Positions 9,430 to 19,581 are shown, counted from the stretch's first letter. The stretch: 64,000 nt of DNA from Uranotaenia lowii (GCF_029784155.1 NC_073692.1:319691641-319755640); one strand, 5' to 3'. Numbers and translations are program-made. The notes: generated by a model not told the origin, from the letters alone.

Positions 9430-12425
9430 AGTGTCTGCATGAATATCTTGGCGGTTACGATGACTGGTCCAACCAATCCTAAGGGATCAAAAAGCTGGGC
9501 AATTTGCGAAAGAGCAATTCGTTTGGTCATGAGGGTGTCTGGAGGTTGCTTTGGTAGTTGAATGTGGAACCGCAAGTTGTCTGCTGCTGGTTCCCAGTGT
9601 AGGCCCAGGGTTTTGATGCACTGGTCTGCTGCAAGTTCGACCGAGGATTGGATAGCACGCCTTTCAGGAGAAACGCCTTCAAGAACCGATTCAACATTGG
9701 AGGCAAACTTCCGGAATTCAAATCCACCTGTTCTGCACAACTTGTCAAGCTGAGTTCGCAGTTCCGCTACTGTCGTTGGAGAGCTTCCACCGGTGAATAG
9801 GTCGTCGACATAGACGTCTCTCTTGAGGATCTTAGCTGCTTCGGGAAAGTTCGATTCTTCGTCGTCTGCTAGCTGCTGGAGGACCCTGGTGGCCAGAAAT
9901 GGTGCGCTGGCCGTGCCGTAGGTTACCGTTTTGAGCTCGAATGTTTGCATAGGATGTTCTGGGGAATTCCGCCAAAAAATTCGCTGGAGTGGAGTGTCTC
10001 TGTCATCAACCAAAATCTGCCGATACATTTGTTTAATGTCTGCGATGAGCATCACCTGATGAAGCCTGGATCTGAGAATGATAGCTCTTAAGTCATCCTG
10101 GATTACTGCGCCGACCATGAGCACGTCATTAAGAGATTTTCCCGCTGCTGATTTGCACGACGCGTCGAAAACGACGCGGACCTTGGTAGTGGAGCTGGTT
10201 TCTCGGATCACCGGGTGATGAGGTAGGTAGTACCGGGAAGAGTTGGATTCCGATTCGCCTAGCATTTGCTGCATATGACCCAAGGTTTCATATTCGGCCA
10301 TAAAGTCCCGATATTGAATGCGAAGCTCCTGGTTGCGTTGAAGACGAGATTCAATCATGTAAAATCGCCGTAATGCCGTGCTGCGGTTGTCGCCAATGTT
10401 GACTGCTGCTTCCTTCAATGGTAATCGTACTATGTACCGGCCATCTGGAGAACGCTGTACCGTTCGACGGAAGTGATTCTCGCATTCTGCTTCTTCTGCC
10501 GACAGACACGCAGCCCCGTTTTCCTCCTCAATGCTCCAAAAGCGTTGCATCAACCGATGAATCTCCGCAACAGTAGCGACATTGCAGGAAATGGCGTTGA
10601 TATTATTCGACCTCATTACCTTCCCGGAAACAACCCAGCCGAAGACCGAATCCACCAACATCGGGAAACCTTCACCTAGCGAGATTCTACCTGAAGATTT
10701 GAAAATGTCGAAAAACACTTCAGCGCCCAGGACCACGTCGATGGCTTGAGTTTGGTAGAAGGCTGGGTCCGCAAGCTTGATTTCTTCAGGAAAGTTCCAT
10801 TTTGAGATGTCCATCGTGGTTGAGGGAAGATTCAACGTAAGCTTAGGCAGCACGAGCAAGTCTACGACAGTTGAATATCCGGAAATTCGAGATCGTACTG
10901 TAGTTCGAAGTTTCAGGCGAGCTTGCGTTGATGATTGGCCAATGCCGGAGATTGAGAGATGGACCTTTTTGCGTTGAATCTGAAGTCGCTGTGAGAATGA
11001 CTCGGTGATGAAGCTGCACTCGCTTCCTGAGTCCAGAAGTGCCCTTGCCAAGTGGTTATTACCATGATCGTCGACTAAATTAATCACTGCAGTTGCGAGA
11101 ATCACCTTATTCAACTTTCGACCAGTAACTGGGGCGTGAACTGCGGCTGATAGCGAAGAAGAGGCTTCGCTGGTTGGAATGGGATCCGTCGTTGCGTTGG
11201 ATTCACTTCGTGGCTTGATGCGCTCAGCAGCAGCAGGCGCTTCACTGCAAAGCTGACTGTGGTGTCTCCCTCGGCATTTCCGGCAGGTGTTCTTCGATGA
11301 GCAATTCCGAACTACATGACCCTTCCGCAGACAATTCCGGCAAAGTTGTTGGCGACGAACTAACTTCTCCTTGTCCTCAAAGGTCATTTTGGAAAAAACC
11401 GGACATTGGTACATCGGATGGTGGTCGGAACAGGCGAAACATTGGCGAAAGTTGGACTGAATAGCCCCATGGCTGACGAGTGTAGGACGTGGTACTTGTT
11501 TTCTGACTGACGAAACTTCTGGTAGATTATTGCATACACTTTGTAGGACCGTGACTCTTCGTTGAAGGAAACTTACAAGATCCTGGAATGTTGCACCCTC
11601 CTTTGACGATGAAAATTCTTCCCAATCTCTACGGGTGGTTGGGTCAAGACGAATGCTCAGCATTCGGATAAGCAAGACGTCCCAATATTCGGTTTTCTCT
11701 CCCAGCTGCTTAAGAATCCGGACGTTTGCTTCAAACCTTTCGACCAGAGAGTGAAGGTCAGAAGCTGATTCCTTTTTGAGTTGACAAAATTCAAATAAAG
11801 AGTCGACGTAGGTTTGTTTCAGGCGTGATGGATTTTGGAAATGCTCAACGAGAAGGTTCCAGGCTACGGGGTAATTGTTTGCACTGATCGCAATAGTCTG
11901 TATGAGTTTGAGAGCATCTCCACTCAACGAAGATCGTAAATAGTAGAATTTTTGTATGTTCGACAAGTCCCCAGAAGAGTGCACCAGAGAGAGAAACAGG
12001 TCGTGAAAGTTTAGCCACTGGTCTAGGGAGCCGTTGAATACAGGAAGCTTCACGTCTGGCAGCCGAATATGAGAGGAAGCAGGGAAATGCGAATTTGAGG
12101 GAGCAGGCTGAGGGCACGGTGTCGAAGCATTTTTATTAACTGCCAACAAAAATCCCTTCACCCGATAGTACTCAGTTTCAAATTGTGAGCGTTGCTTAAA
12201 CTGCTGCTCGATGCTTTCTAAATCGTCGACATCGGAGGCCTCGAGTTCGGCCTGGGTTTTAGAGTAGTCCGTCCAGAGCGCGATGAGATTTTCTAGACGT
12301 ACTGGGACTTCGACGGCGTGAGTTTCGTCATCATAGTTATTGACAAAAACTCTGATGAGATTGAAAGAAGTCTCTAAGCTGCGGATGCGCAGTTTCAGAG
12401 ACTTTATACGTCGCTCGGTGGCCAT
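9315..12425 (-). CDS. BEL/Pao Gag-Pro-RT polyprotein, N-terminal part
   Basis: The frame is open from 12485, but the start is placed at 12425 because MATERRIKSLKLRIRSL is the usual beginning of BEL Gag. Domains in order: a DUF1759-type Gag core (about residues 20-270, LPVFNGSLDQWLNFHDLF); three Cys/His clusters (CFACSDHHPMYQC, CRNCLRKGHVVRNC, CRKCRGRHHSQLC) near 330-395 for RNA packaging; an A17-type aspartic protease with ALLDSGSECSF; then reverse transcriptase with VRVVFDAS, LIADIKQMY and the catalytic YVDDLF. The frame runs off into 80 or so unrelated residues and stops at 9315 because of the frameshift near 9424-9430. The correct continuation is the 9429-7159 frame. Function: capsid, polyprotein cleavage and cDNA synthesis in the cytoplasm. 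Confidence 0.93.
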   Translation of the reverse strand: MATERRIKSLKLRIRSLETSFNLIRVFVNNYDDETHAVEVPVRLENLIALWTDYSKTQAELEASDVDDLESIEQQFKQRSQFETEYYRVKGFLLAVNKNASTPCPQPAPSNSHFPASSHIRLPDVKLPVFNGSLDQWLNFHDLFLSLVHSSGDLSNIQKFYYLRSSLSGDALKLIQTIAISANNYPVAWNLLVEHFQNPSRLKQTYVDSLFEFCQLKKESASDLHSLVERFEANVRILKQLGEKTEYWDVLLIRMLSIRLDPTTRRDWEEFSSSKEGATFQDLVSFLQRRVTVLQSVCNNLPEVSSVRKQVPRPTLVSHGAIQSNFRQCFACSDHHPMYQCPVFSKMTFEDKEKLVRRQQLCRNCLRKGHVVRNCSSKNTCRKCRGRHHSQLCSEAPAAAERIKPRSESNATTDPIPTSEASSSLSAAVHAPVTGRKLNKVILATAVINLVDDHGNNHLARALLDSGSECSFITESFSQRLQIQRKKVHLSISGIGQSSTQARLKLRTTVRSRISGYSTVVDLLVLPKLTLNLPSTTMDISKWNFPEEIKLADPAFYQTQAIDVVLGAEVFFDIFKSSGRISLGEGFPMLVDSVFGWVVSGKVMRSNNINAISCNVATVAEIHRLMQRFWSIEEENGAACLSAEEAECENHFRRTVQRSPDGRYIVRLPLKEAAVNIGDNRSTALRRFYMIESRLQRNQELRIQYRDFMAEYETLGHMQQMLGESESNSSRYYLPHHPVIRETSSTTKVRVVFDASCKSAAGKSLNDVLMVGAVIQDDLRAIILRSRLHQVMLIADIKQMYRQILVDDRDTPLQRIFWRNSPEHPMQTFELKTVTYGTASAPFLATRVLQQLADDEESNFPEAAKILKRDVYVDDLFTGGSSPTTVAELRTQLDKLCRTGGFEFRKFASNVESVLEGVSPERRAIQSSVELAADQCIKTLGLHWEPAADNLRFHIQLPKQPPDTLMTKRIALSQIAQLFDPLGLVGPVIVTAKIFMQTLWGLHLTKTNLGAGINRCQILSPIIGSSITLSCPCLSN

Positions 12426-12658
12426 ATCACAGGCTGGTTGGTCTGGAAAACAAATAACCAGCGGAGCACAAACGACACACTTCAATGATTAAAGGAATTA
12501 TAATTACCTCCTTGAGGCAATTCGATTGCCTTGTATTTCTTTAATTACAGGAACAGGACTCCAAATAGGGCAACGTCGTGATGAAAGGGATTGTCTTACG
12601 TAATTGTAAAAGTTCCGGACGCTCGGAGTTCGACGGGCATCCGGTTCGAAGGACCATA
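12426..12658 (-). other. BEL 5' leader with primer-binding site
   Basis: After the 5' LTR (its last bases at 12659) come two spacer bases and then, on the minus strand, TGGTCCTTCGAACCGGAT (12656-12639). It begins with TGG, the complement of a tRNA CCA end, in the position of a primer-binding site. I could not assign the tRNA. The rest of the leader runs to the Gag ATG at 12425. Confidence 0.7.
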
Positions 12659-13234
12659 TGGAAGTACCTTTCGAATCAGCGGAACGTGTCAGCAGAACGG
12701 ATCTCCAGGCAGCGATCAGGTAAGTATCAATTTCCTTAGACAGGTAAGTATGGTTCTTGGTTCTTCTTTTTCAGGTTCAGTTCAGGTTGGGCGATTTCTT
12801 CTTTTCAGGTAAGTACACTTTTTATTGGTTGGTTATACACTTAATCCATGACAGTTTATTCAATTTAACTTAATTTTATTTACATTTACTTTACTATTTA
12901 AACTATAATTCACTAAATTCATTTCACAGGAACAAAAAATTGGTTTCAACTACAATTTCACTTTGTAAATAAACAGTCTCGCCGGCTCGATGATGACGTC
13001 TCCAGTGTGATGGCCAAAAGAGAAACACCTGACTTTCCGAACGGCCTTTTATAAGTTAGGGATGCCGGAAACTCCTCTTTTTGTTTGGTTTCTCCTTTTG
13101 TTTCTTAGCTCCCGAACAACTGCCAGCATTCACCGAGTACAGCCCACTGCTAAACATCTGCCTTCATAACTGCACGGAAAAAATCCTTCAGGTGTTGAGG
13201 CTAACTTTTACTCATTTTCGTGCATGCACGAACA
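12659..13234 (-). repeat. 5' LTR of the BEL element
   Basis: 576 bp, identical by eye to 6146-6721, followed by the target duplication GTATAT (13235-13240). As the element is on the minus strand, this copy should hold its promoter. The same antisense splice-like motifs occur here at 12720, 12744, 12774/12775 and 12808/12809. Confidence 0.93.
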
Positions 13235-13240
13235 GTATAT

Positions 13241-13311
13241 GTTTATGATTTAAATGTGTTTTTTTTTTGTTTTATGTTAATTGTTATAGATTCCTACCCT
13301 CTTAAAGAAAT
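13241..13311 (-). other. 3' untranslated part of the mdg1-like element
   Basis: Sequence between the end of pol and the BEL insertion. It continues at 6139 down to 6072 on the other side of the BEL element, then reaches the polypurine tract. No env frame is present. Confidence 0.6.
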
Positions 13312-16300
13312 TTATCTTTTAAATTTTATTAATCTGCTTCTGTGTACTTCTAGCCGTTTATTTCTCTCATATGATAGTTGCGTTAGATGGGGTTTTGGCT
13401 ATTACTTTGTACGGACCTTCGTTTACCTGGTCTAATTTTGATCTATTTTCTAATACTAAATAAACAATATCTCCAACTTTTATATCGTCTGGACCAATTT
13501 GAATATTTTTATTTAGTTCTTGAGTTCTTTTATGTTTAACTTTTTGAATAGCATCTAAAACGTGTGTATGCGCAACTTGAAGTCTGTATTTCATTTCATA
13601 GTTGTAGGATTCGTGATTATACACTGGATTGATTTTTGGCGGTATGATTTCAAAAATGTTAGATTTTCGAGCAAACAACAATTCGAAAGGGGTGTAGTTG
13701 TGATCGAGATTTGGAGTTGTATTATAGCAAAAACTATAATACGGTAACCAACAATCCCAATCATTTATTTTTTCATTACAGAAAATTCGCAGGTACTCAT
13801 TTAAACACCTGTGATTTCTCTCTAATGCGCCTATTGTTTGAGGGTGATAGGCAGCTGAACATGTATGTGTAATTTGTAATGTTTTACACACTTCATCAAA
13901 GACAGCTTTAAACTCTGTTCCTTGATCTGTTTTAATTTGATTCATTTGTCCAAATATTAAGATGCATTTTTAAATCACGGCTTTTGCCATAGTTGTTGCT
14001 GTTTTATCTGGTATTGGAGCTAAAATAACATTCTTGGTAAAATCGCATTGCATCGATACTGCATAACGGTTCCCATTCTCCGATAACGGGAATGGTCCAA
14101 CAGTATCAATGGATACGACTTCGAATGGTTTTATGGGTGTAGTTGTGACTACTGCTGGGGCTTGTACCTTAGTGAAATGTTTATTTAGTTTGCATTGGGT
14201 ACAATTATTGACATAATTGGTAATAATTTTTTCATATTGAGCCAGAAATATATTGGTCTTAGTTTTTTATAAAGTCGGTTAATTCCTATATGTCCACCGA
14301 CGGGTGTATTGTGATATTGGTGAAGAATGTTTCCAATATCAATATCGTTTTTTAAAACTTGAGGTTTTTCAAAAATTAGTACGGTAACATTCCTAAGAAT
14401 TTAGTTACCTATGTCTTTAAATAAACTGACGTCAATGTATTTAAAAATTAAATCATTATTTGCAATCGCGAATTGCTTGGCCATTTTTGGATTCAATTGT
14501 ATAAGTTTTCTTGTTTCTTTACTCATATTTGAATCATTTACCTTCATTTTTGTGTTAGGGATCCCTTTATCAATTATCTCAAATGCTTTCTGTAGCATGG
14601 GTTTTAATAATGTTTCATTATTTAATTCAAGATCTTGCACTAATGCTAAGCTCTTTTTGTAGTTATTATTGAATATATGTAAATCTATCTTATTTGTATT
14701 TTCGTTATATAAAAATCTTAATTTTGATAAATCAAATGTATCCAGACCGCTGACTGCATCGTACACGTGAAGTTGATCAGGCTTCTGTGTCTGATTGTCA
14801 GTTGGTTTGGATACATTTCTTTTGGCCATAGATCTGGTTACGAGGTACATGTTTTTGAGTGTTTCTGACGTTACTTGAATTCTTGATAACGCGTCCGATA
14901 ACACATTCGAACTACCTTTAATGTATTCTATTTGAAAATCATATTCCTCCAGATCCCATCTCATGCGTGTGAGTTTGGATGAAGGGTCTTTCATGGTAAA
15001 TAGATATACAAGAGGTCTATGGTCGGTTTTAATAATAAATTTTCTTCCATATAGATACGGTCGAAAATGCTTGATGGCCCAGTGAATTGCGGCCAATTCA
15101 CGCTCAATCGTAGATTTATTAGACTCGCCTTTTGTAAACATTCTACTGGCGAAAGATACAGGTAGTTCAATATCATCATACGCTTGAGCTAAAACTGCTC
15201 CGCAAGCCACATTTGAGGCATCGGTTGTCAATATAAAATCCTTTTTAAAATTTGGAAATTTGAGAATTCTAGGCGATAAGAGTTGCTGCTTCAATGTAAG
15301 AAATGCTTTTTGGCATATCGTATCCCAGTTAAATTTTACATCCTTTTTTGTAAGCTGGTTTAATGGGTATGAAATCTCCGCAAAATTAGGAATGAAACGT
15401 CTGTAGTAATTGCAGAATGCAACGAATCTACGGGTTTCATCCCTGTTTTTAGGAGTTGGGTAATTTTTAATTATATCATATTTTCCTTTATCAGGTTGTA
15501 TACCTATTTCAGAAACGTGATGGCCAAGAAATGTGACTTCTGATTTGAAAAAACAACATTTCGTCGGGTTTAGTTTCAAATTGCAACTTCTCATTCGCTC
15601 GAAAACTCTTTCTAGATTTGTTAAATGGTGTTTTAAAGAGCATCCAATGACTATGACGTCATCCACATACAAGAATGCGCATTCGGGAGGTAAACCACTC
15701 AATGCCAGCGTCATCATTCGCGTGAAGCTATTGGGGCTTATATTCAACCCGAACGGAAGCCTGTTGAATTGGTAATGACCATTTCCTGCTGTAAAAGCTG
15801 TAAACTTTTTGCAATGCTCTTGTCGAGGGATTTGGTGAAACCCGGACATGAGGTCAAGCGTTGAAAAATATTTCGCTCTTCCTAATTGGTCCAGTATTTC
15901 TTCGACCCTAGGTAGTGGAAATTTATCAGGTAAAATTCGTTTGTTTAGTTGCCGAAAATCGACAACCAATCTCCATTTCTTGTCTCCGTTATTGTTTTTC
16001 TTTGGGACTAACAAAATGGGTGAATTGTACCGTGAGCTCGAATTTTGAATGATATTTTGATCCAACATTTTTCTAACTTGTTGATCAATTTCGTGTTTTT
16101 GAGATTCGGGAATCCTGTAGTTTTTTATATAAACTGGAGATCTATCATTGAGTAGGATCTCTTGTTCATAGAAATTGTTGACGGTTAGATTATCCTCTTG
16201 CAATGCAAATACATCATGAAACTGCATGCATAAGTTTTCAATTGCTTGTTTTATTTGAGGGTCAGTATGGTTTAATTTCAATTCTTTCAAAAGTTTTTCG

Positions 16301-16982
16301 TTTCTTGCGCCTTTTGATGTGTTTTCAGTGACCATGTTTTGAATATGAAAACTTCGCAGGGGTATCATAGTAGGTACAAAATTTGTCGGAATAAATATAC
16401 TTTCGGTGGATGTGTTAATAAATTTAACGAATTTGTTATCGTTATTAATTATGCAATTTGCATACATTAATCCTGGTTTGATTTGGTTCGCAATTGTAAC
16501 CATATCTTCACTCATGTTTGGTATTTCTATTTTTTTAATAATTTCACATCTTGGTGGAATTATTTGTTTTGTCAGTGTTTTTTCATGTATTGGTATTGTA
16601 ATATAATTATTTTCAAAATTTATGTTTAGTAACCATGAGTTATAATCTAAACAACATTTGTAAGCTGCGAAGAAATCCCTTCCCAGAATTCCATCTGTAG
16701 GAATCGGGAAGTTATCGTCAACAAGATGAAATTTATGATTTATGATAATTTCATCTGTTTGTAAGCCGGTGGTAAGGCTTCCATAAGAATTTATAATACC
16801 TTTGCCAATTCCTGCAATTGAACAGAAATCATTGATATTATATCCTTGTCTTGGTTTTAATTTTGAAACTTTCAAAACTGAAATGTCTGAACCGCAATCT
16901 ATCATGAGGCTACATTGCTGTTCAGAACACTCTATGTTTAAGAGCACGAAATTAGTGGCGGACAGGTTAATTGCATAAACTA
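13312..16982 (-). pseudogene. Defective pol of the mdg1-like element (Pro-RT-RNase H-IN)
   Basis: Pol enters in the -1 frame at the end of gag, with no ATG of its own, and is open from about 16982 to 14401. Order: aspartic protease (MIDCGSDIS, DCG in place of the usual D-S/T-G, and ILGRDFF); reverse transcriptase (WRLVVDFRQLN, LPFGLNISP, catalytic YVDD near 15660); RNase H (LTTDASNVACGAVLAQ, TIERELAAIHWAIKHF, TDHRPL). The integrase part is broken: TAA at 14401-14403, a one-base loss in an A-run at 14227-14232, TAA at 13970-13972, and a frameshift near 13367. Remaining integrase landmarks are a zinc-binding HNTPVGGH region (about 14310), DQGTEF (second Asp) and GALERNH (Glu) within 13945-13367. 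The frame that reaches the natural C-terminus (VHRSRLIKFKR) stops at 13312. This copy cannot make a full Pol as written. Confidence 0.9.
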
Positions 16983-18311
16983 TCCCTGTTGAGAACCTAA
17001 AAAATTTTGTGGTGGTTCAGGAACATGTTGTGGAATTTGTTGGTATTCTGGCATTTGTGGGCTATTTTGTTGTTGTAAATGTGGAAAATTTTGTGTGAAC
17101 GGTTGTTGGGCCATTATGAACATCCCATGATTACTTGGATGTCCACGATGAGACCAGTTTCCTCTTCTCTGCTGAGGACATTGGTGAAAACCTCTGTATT
17201 GATTCGAATTTCCCCGGGTGTTATAATTAAAGTTGTAATTTCCCCGGTTTGAATTATTCCTAGGAAAATTATTATAATTTCCCCGTGAATTTTGGAAGTG
17301 CCCACGGCCATTTCCCCGATAGTACTGTGTGTTCCTACCACGCATCGATTGATTTACTCTACCAGCCGTAAATATTTTAGCGACAGAGGTGGGCGTTTCC
17401 AGAGAAGTTTCACACTCTATCATCTTCTGAGTGGCGTCGTTAAGTTGAGTAAAAGTCCCTGCCTTTAAAATGAGTTTTGTCTCATTATTTTTTGCTCCCT
17501 GGATGAGGGCATCTATTCCATATTTAGTGGACATTTTATTCGCAGTCTCTTGAGGAATTCCATCCCTCACATAGACTGTCTTAATCTGGCTACAAATTTT
17601 GTCAATCTTGTCACAGAATTCAGCCAAATCGCTATTCTGTTTTATTGTTTTCAGTTTGGCGATCAAACTGTCTGCTGAAACTTTGGAGGTGCAATTTGAT
17701 TTAACTGCATTAATCATCTCATCTACTGTTTGATTAACATTAATTGCTTGCCTCGCCTTGCCAGTGAGGCGAGTTCGAACGAAGCGCGCTACAGTTAATG
17801 CTGCCGCAGCTTTTTGTTCCTGTGGGGCTTCAGCAAATGTTTGGTCAACGATGTAGTTAAAAAGACTGACAGCGTCAACAAAAGAATCTAATAATTCTGG
17901 GGCACCATCATACGTTTGTATGAGGCTGGTGCCCAATTTAATATCTACTATAGGCATCGTTTGATTTTGTTGTTTTTCCCCTTTTTTACTAGTTACTCGT
18001 CGAGAGCTATTAGTAGTAGTTTTTAATATATTTTTTGGGCTTTTCGACTTTGGTTTGTTAATTTTATTTTCAGTCTGTTTCAATTTAATTATTTGGCTTA
18101 CTTCGTGGTTCCATAATCTTGTTTGTTTGCAGATTGCATTGAATTGTTCTGAAGGGATTACAGTACAGTTTTCTTGCAAAAAGCGTTCTATCGTTTGGAA
18201 TAGTTTTTCATTCAGCTGCTCCTTCTTAGTTAGAGATTCGTCTGTTATTTTATTGTTAATTGATTTTTTTAAATTAGTGTGAAGCTGTTTCAGGGATTCA
18301 TATTCTTCCAT
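16980..18311 (-). CDS. Gag of the mdg1-like element
   Basis: 443 residues, intact. The N-terminal 110 residues are Lys/Glu-rich, with a basic linker (KSKSPKNILK, RRVTSKKGEK). A capsid-like core follows at about 115-315 (VDIKLGTSLIQTYDGAPELL; ARQAINVNQTVDEMINAVK; LAEFCDKIDKICSQIK). From about 320 the tail is rich in Arg, Gly and Asn, with repeated RGN/RGR units, and ends in a Gln/Pro-rich stretch. No CCHC zinc knuckle is present; the RG-rich tail probably does the RNA binding instead. Gag ends at TAG 16980-16982, where pol begins in the -1 frame. Gag forms the particle in which reverse transcription occurs. Confidence 0.92.
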   Translation of the reverse strand: MEEYESLKQLHTNLKKSINNKITDESLTKKEQLNEKLFQTIERFLQENCTVIPSEQFNAICKQTRLWNHEVSQIIKLKQTENKINKPKSKSPKNILKTTTNSSRRVTSKKGEKQQNQTMPIVDIKLGTSLIQTYDGAPELLDSFVDAVSLFNYIVDQTFAEAPQEQKAAAALTVARFVRTRLTGKARQAINVNQTVDEMINAVKSNCTSKVSADSLIAKLKTIKQNSDLAEFCDKIDKICSQIKTVYVRDGIPQETANKMSTKYGIDALIQGAKNNETKLILKAGTFTQLNDATQKMIECETSLETPTSVAKIFTAGRVNQSMRGRNTQYYRGNGRGHFQNSRGNYNNFPRNNSNRGNYNFNYNTRGNSNQYRGFHQCPQQRRGNWSHRGHPSNHGMFIMAQQPFTQNFPHLQQQNSPQMPEYQQIPQHVPEPPQNFLGSQQG

Positions 18312-18694
18312 TGCCGTTATGAAGAATAATTGTTAAAGTTATCCTACTTGTTTTCTGCTGCTGTTGTCTCCTCGATACTCATCTCGATAGCTGCTGCAAA
18401 GCAGTGGAGGTACACACTGGGATCAGTACGTTCCACATTTTCACGTTTATTTTGTTTTATTTGTTTTTATATATATTTTTTTTTTCACTGTTTGCATATT
18501 TCAGAGCAATGCAGACGCTCATAAAGTTTATTTAAAGTTTTTAAAGTTTGGCTACGTATCACGTAATACAGTAACACGGGAAGTTAATTTTTCGTTCCAC
18601 TAAATCACCCACTGTGATCCTCCAACGTCTCATATAACAAACTCCATATAACTGTGCTCCGGATTGCCGTTCACTATTCACCCACTGTATTTGT
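18312..18694 (-). other. Leader between the small ORF and gag, mdg1-like element
   Basis: Untranslated leader with several T-rich stretches. No further frame of note was seen. Confidence 0.5.
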
Positions 18695-18943
18695 TTATTT
18701 ATTACTGATCACCTCGGACAAATTTGCCATTGACCGGTCGGCGTTTTTCACTGCGCGTTTACGTTCGCGTTTTGTTATAATTTTGTATACAATTACAATC
18801 AGCTGCGCTGACAACATCACGATAATTATCCACAATTTTGACTCGTTACTAATGTGATACTCTTCATGCACTTCTAGTGCATTTAAAATGTTAACCTGCG
18901 GATCGTTCGATGTTTGTGCGTTTTTGGTGTTTGTGGTACCCAT
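18695..18943 (-). CDS. Small membrane-protein ORF in the mdg1-like leader, upstream of gag
   Basis: 82 codons, same strand as gag, starting 54 bases after the primer site. The start MGTTNTK fits the N-myristoylation pattern MGxxx(S/T). Residues 37-56 (LWIIIVMLSAQLIVIVYKII) are a continuous hydrophobic segment long enough to cross a membrane. A basic cluster follows at once (KRERKRAVK, 58-66), then a short polar tail. The N-terminal 35 residues are acidic to neutral. I know of no domain assignment. Whether it is translated is inference. It is open despite the lesions in pol, which argues weakly that it is real, but at 82 codons chance cannot be excluded. A small leader ORF or an accessory membrane factor is possible; it is too short for an env. 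Confidence 0.45.
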   Translation of the reverse strand: MGTTNTKNAQTSNDPQVNILNALEVHEEYHISNESKLWIIIVMLSAQLIVIVYKIITKRERKRAVKNADRSMANLSEVISNK

Positions 18944-18996
18944 TTTAATTTAATTTTAATGATTTTCATTAAACATTAAGAAACTTCAATGTATCA

Positions 18997-19011
18997 CTGT
19001 CACGGTCGCCA
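18997..19011 (-). other. Primer-binding site, tRNA-Arg type
   Basis: On the minus strand TGGCGACCGTGACAG directly abuts the LTR end. It is complementary to the 3' end of the insect tRNA-Arg that ends CTGTCACGGTCGCCA, the primer known for mdg1/412-type elements. The tRNA sequence is from memory. Confidence 0.85.
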
Positions 19012-19447
19012 TGAAACATTACCATTAAGAAATGTTCGGACTTTCACAGGAGTGACCACATTCACAGTTTAAGGTTGGAATCAATCTGTTTATTCAATTA
19101 TTTTAGTCTTTACAATATACCTACTGGAGGTACCTGGAGTCGATTATGGGTTTGTTATTTACTTGATCGCGTGATCGCTATAAAGAGAGCGAGGATAACG
19201 AGAGAGGGGTAAATATGTTTGACGATGAAGGTCATTAGCACCAAGTGCGCTAGACAACGACACTTTGGGTGCATCGTTCTAAAGACTTAATATGAGCTTA
19301 CGTTTTTGTGCCATGTCGTAATTTATTGCGAAGTACCGTGGGTCTTCGAACTGCTCTATGCACTCATTTACATGTGTTGCATAAGCATTTCGAAGGCTTG
19401 GGTTAAAATTGATTGCTACGTGGGAATCGCGCATTTCACATGCTACA
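19012..19447 (-). repeat. 5' LTR of the mdg1-like element
   Basis: 436 bp, identical by eye to 5624-6059, followed by the duplication CATT (19448-19451). It should carry the promoter of the minus-strand element. Confidence 0.93.
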
Positions 19448-19581
19448 CATTGTTTATAGCTCATTTCAATTTTGGCACATATTGTAATTCTTCTTGGCTG
19501 ATGAAACTAGCAAAGAAAAATATCACACATCCTTGGATGATTTTTCAGAGGAAGATAAAACTTTGGATGAGACTTTTAGTA

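Larger units (their letters stand above)
6146..13234 (-). mobile_element. BEL/Pao LTR retrotransposon, 7,089 bp, apparently recent
   Basis: The element is bounded by two 576-bp LTRs that I could not tell apart by eye (6146-6721 and 12659-13234). It has TG...CA ends and is flanked by GTATAT at 6140-6145 and 13235-13240. Six bases of duplication is one more than the five usual for BEL/Pao. It inserted into the 3' region of the mdg1-like element, so it is the younger of the two. Order on the minus strand: LTR, primer site, gag-protease-RT frame (12425-9315), RNase H-integrase frame (9429-7159), 3' UTR (7158-6722), polypurine tract, LTR. The coding region is one polyprotein broken by a single one-base frameshift near 9424-9430. 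Confidence 0.95.
5624..19447 (-). mobile_element. Ty3/mdg1-like LTR retrotransposon, split by a BEL element
   Basis: Two 436-bp LTRs (5624-6059 and 19012-19447), each starting TG and ending CA, bound the element. It is flanked by the 4-bp duplication CATT (5620-5623 and 19448-19451), the size expected for Ty3 integrases. Transcription is right to left: LTR, tRNA-Arg-type primer site, a small leader ORF, gag, pol, a short 3' region, polypurine tract, LTR. There is no env. A BEL/Pao element with its duplicated GTATAT sits in the 3' region; without it the element is about 6.7 kb. The primer site and gene order fit the mdg1/412 group. The two LTRs look identical by eye, yet pol carries stops and frameshifts. 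Confidence 0.93.
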
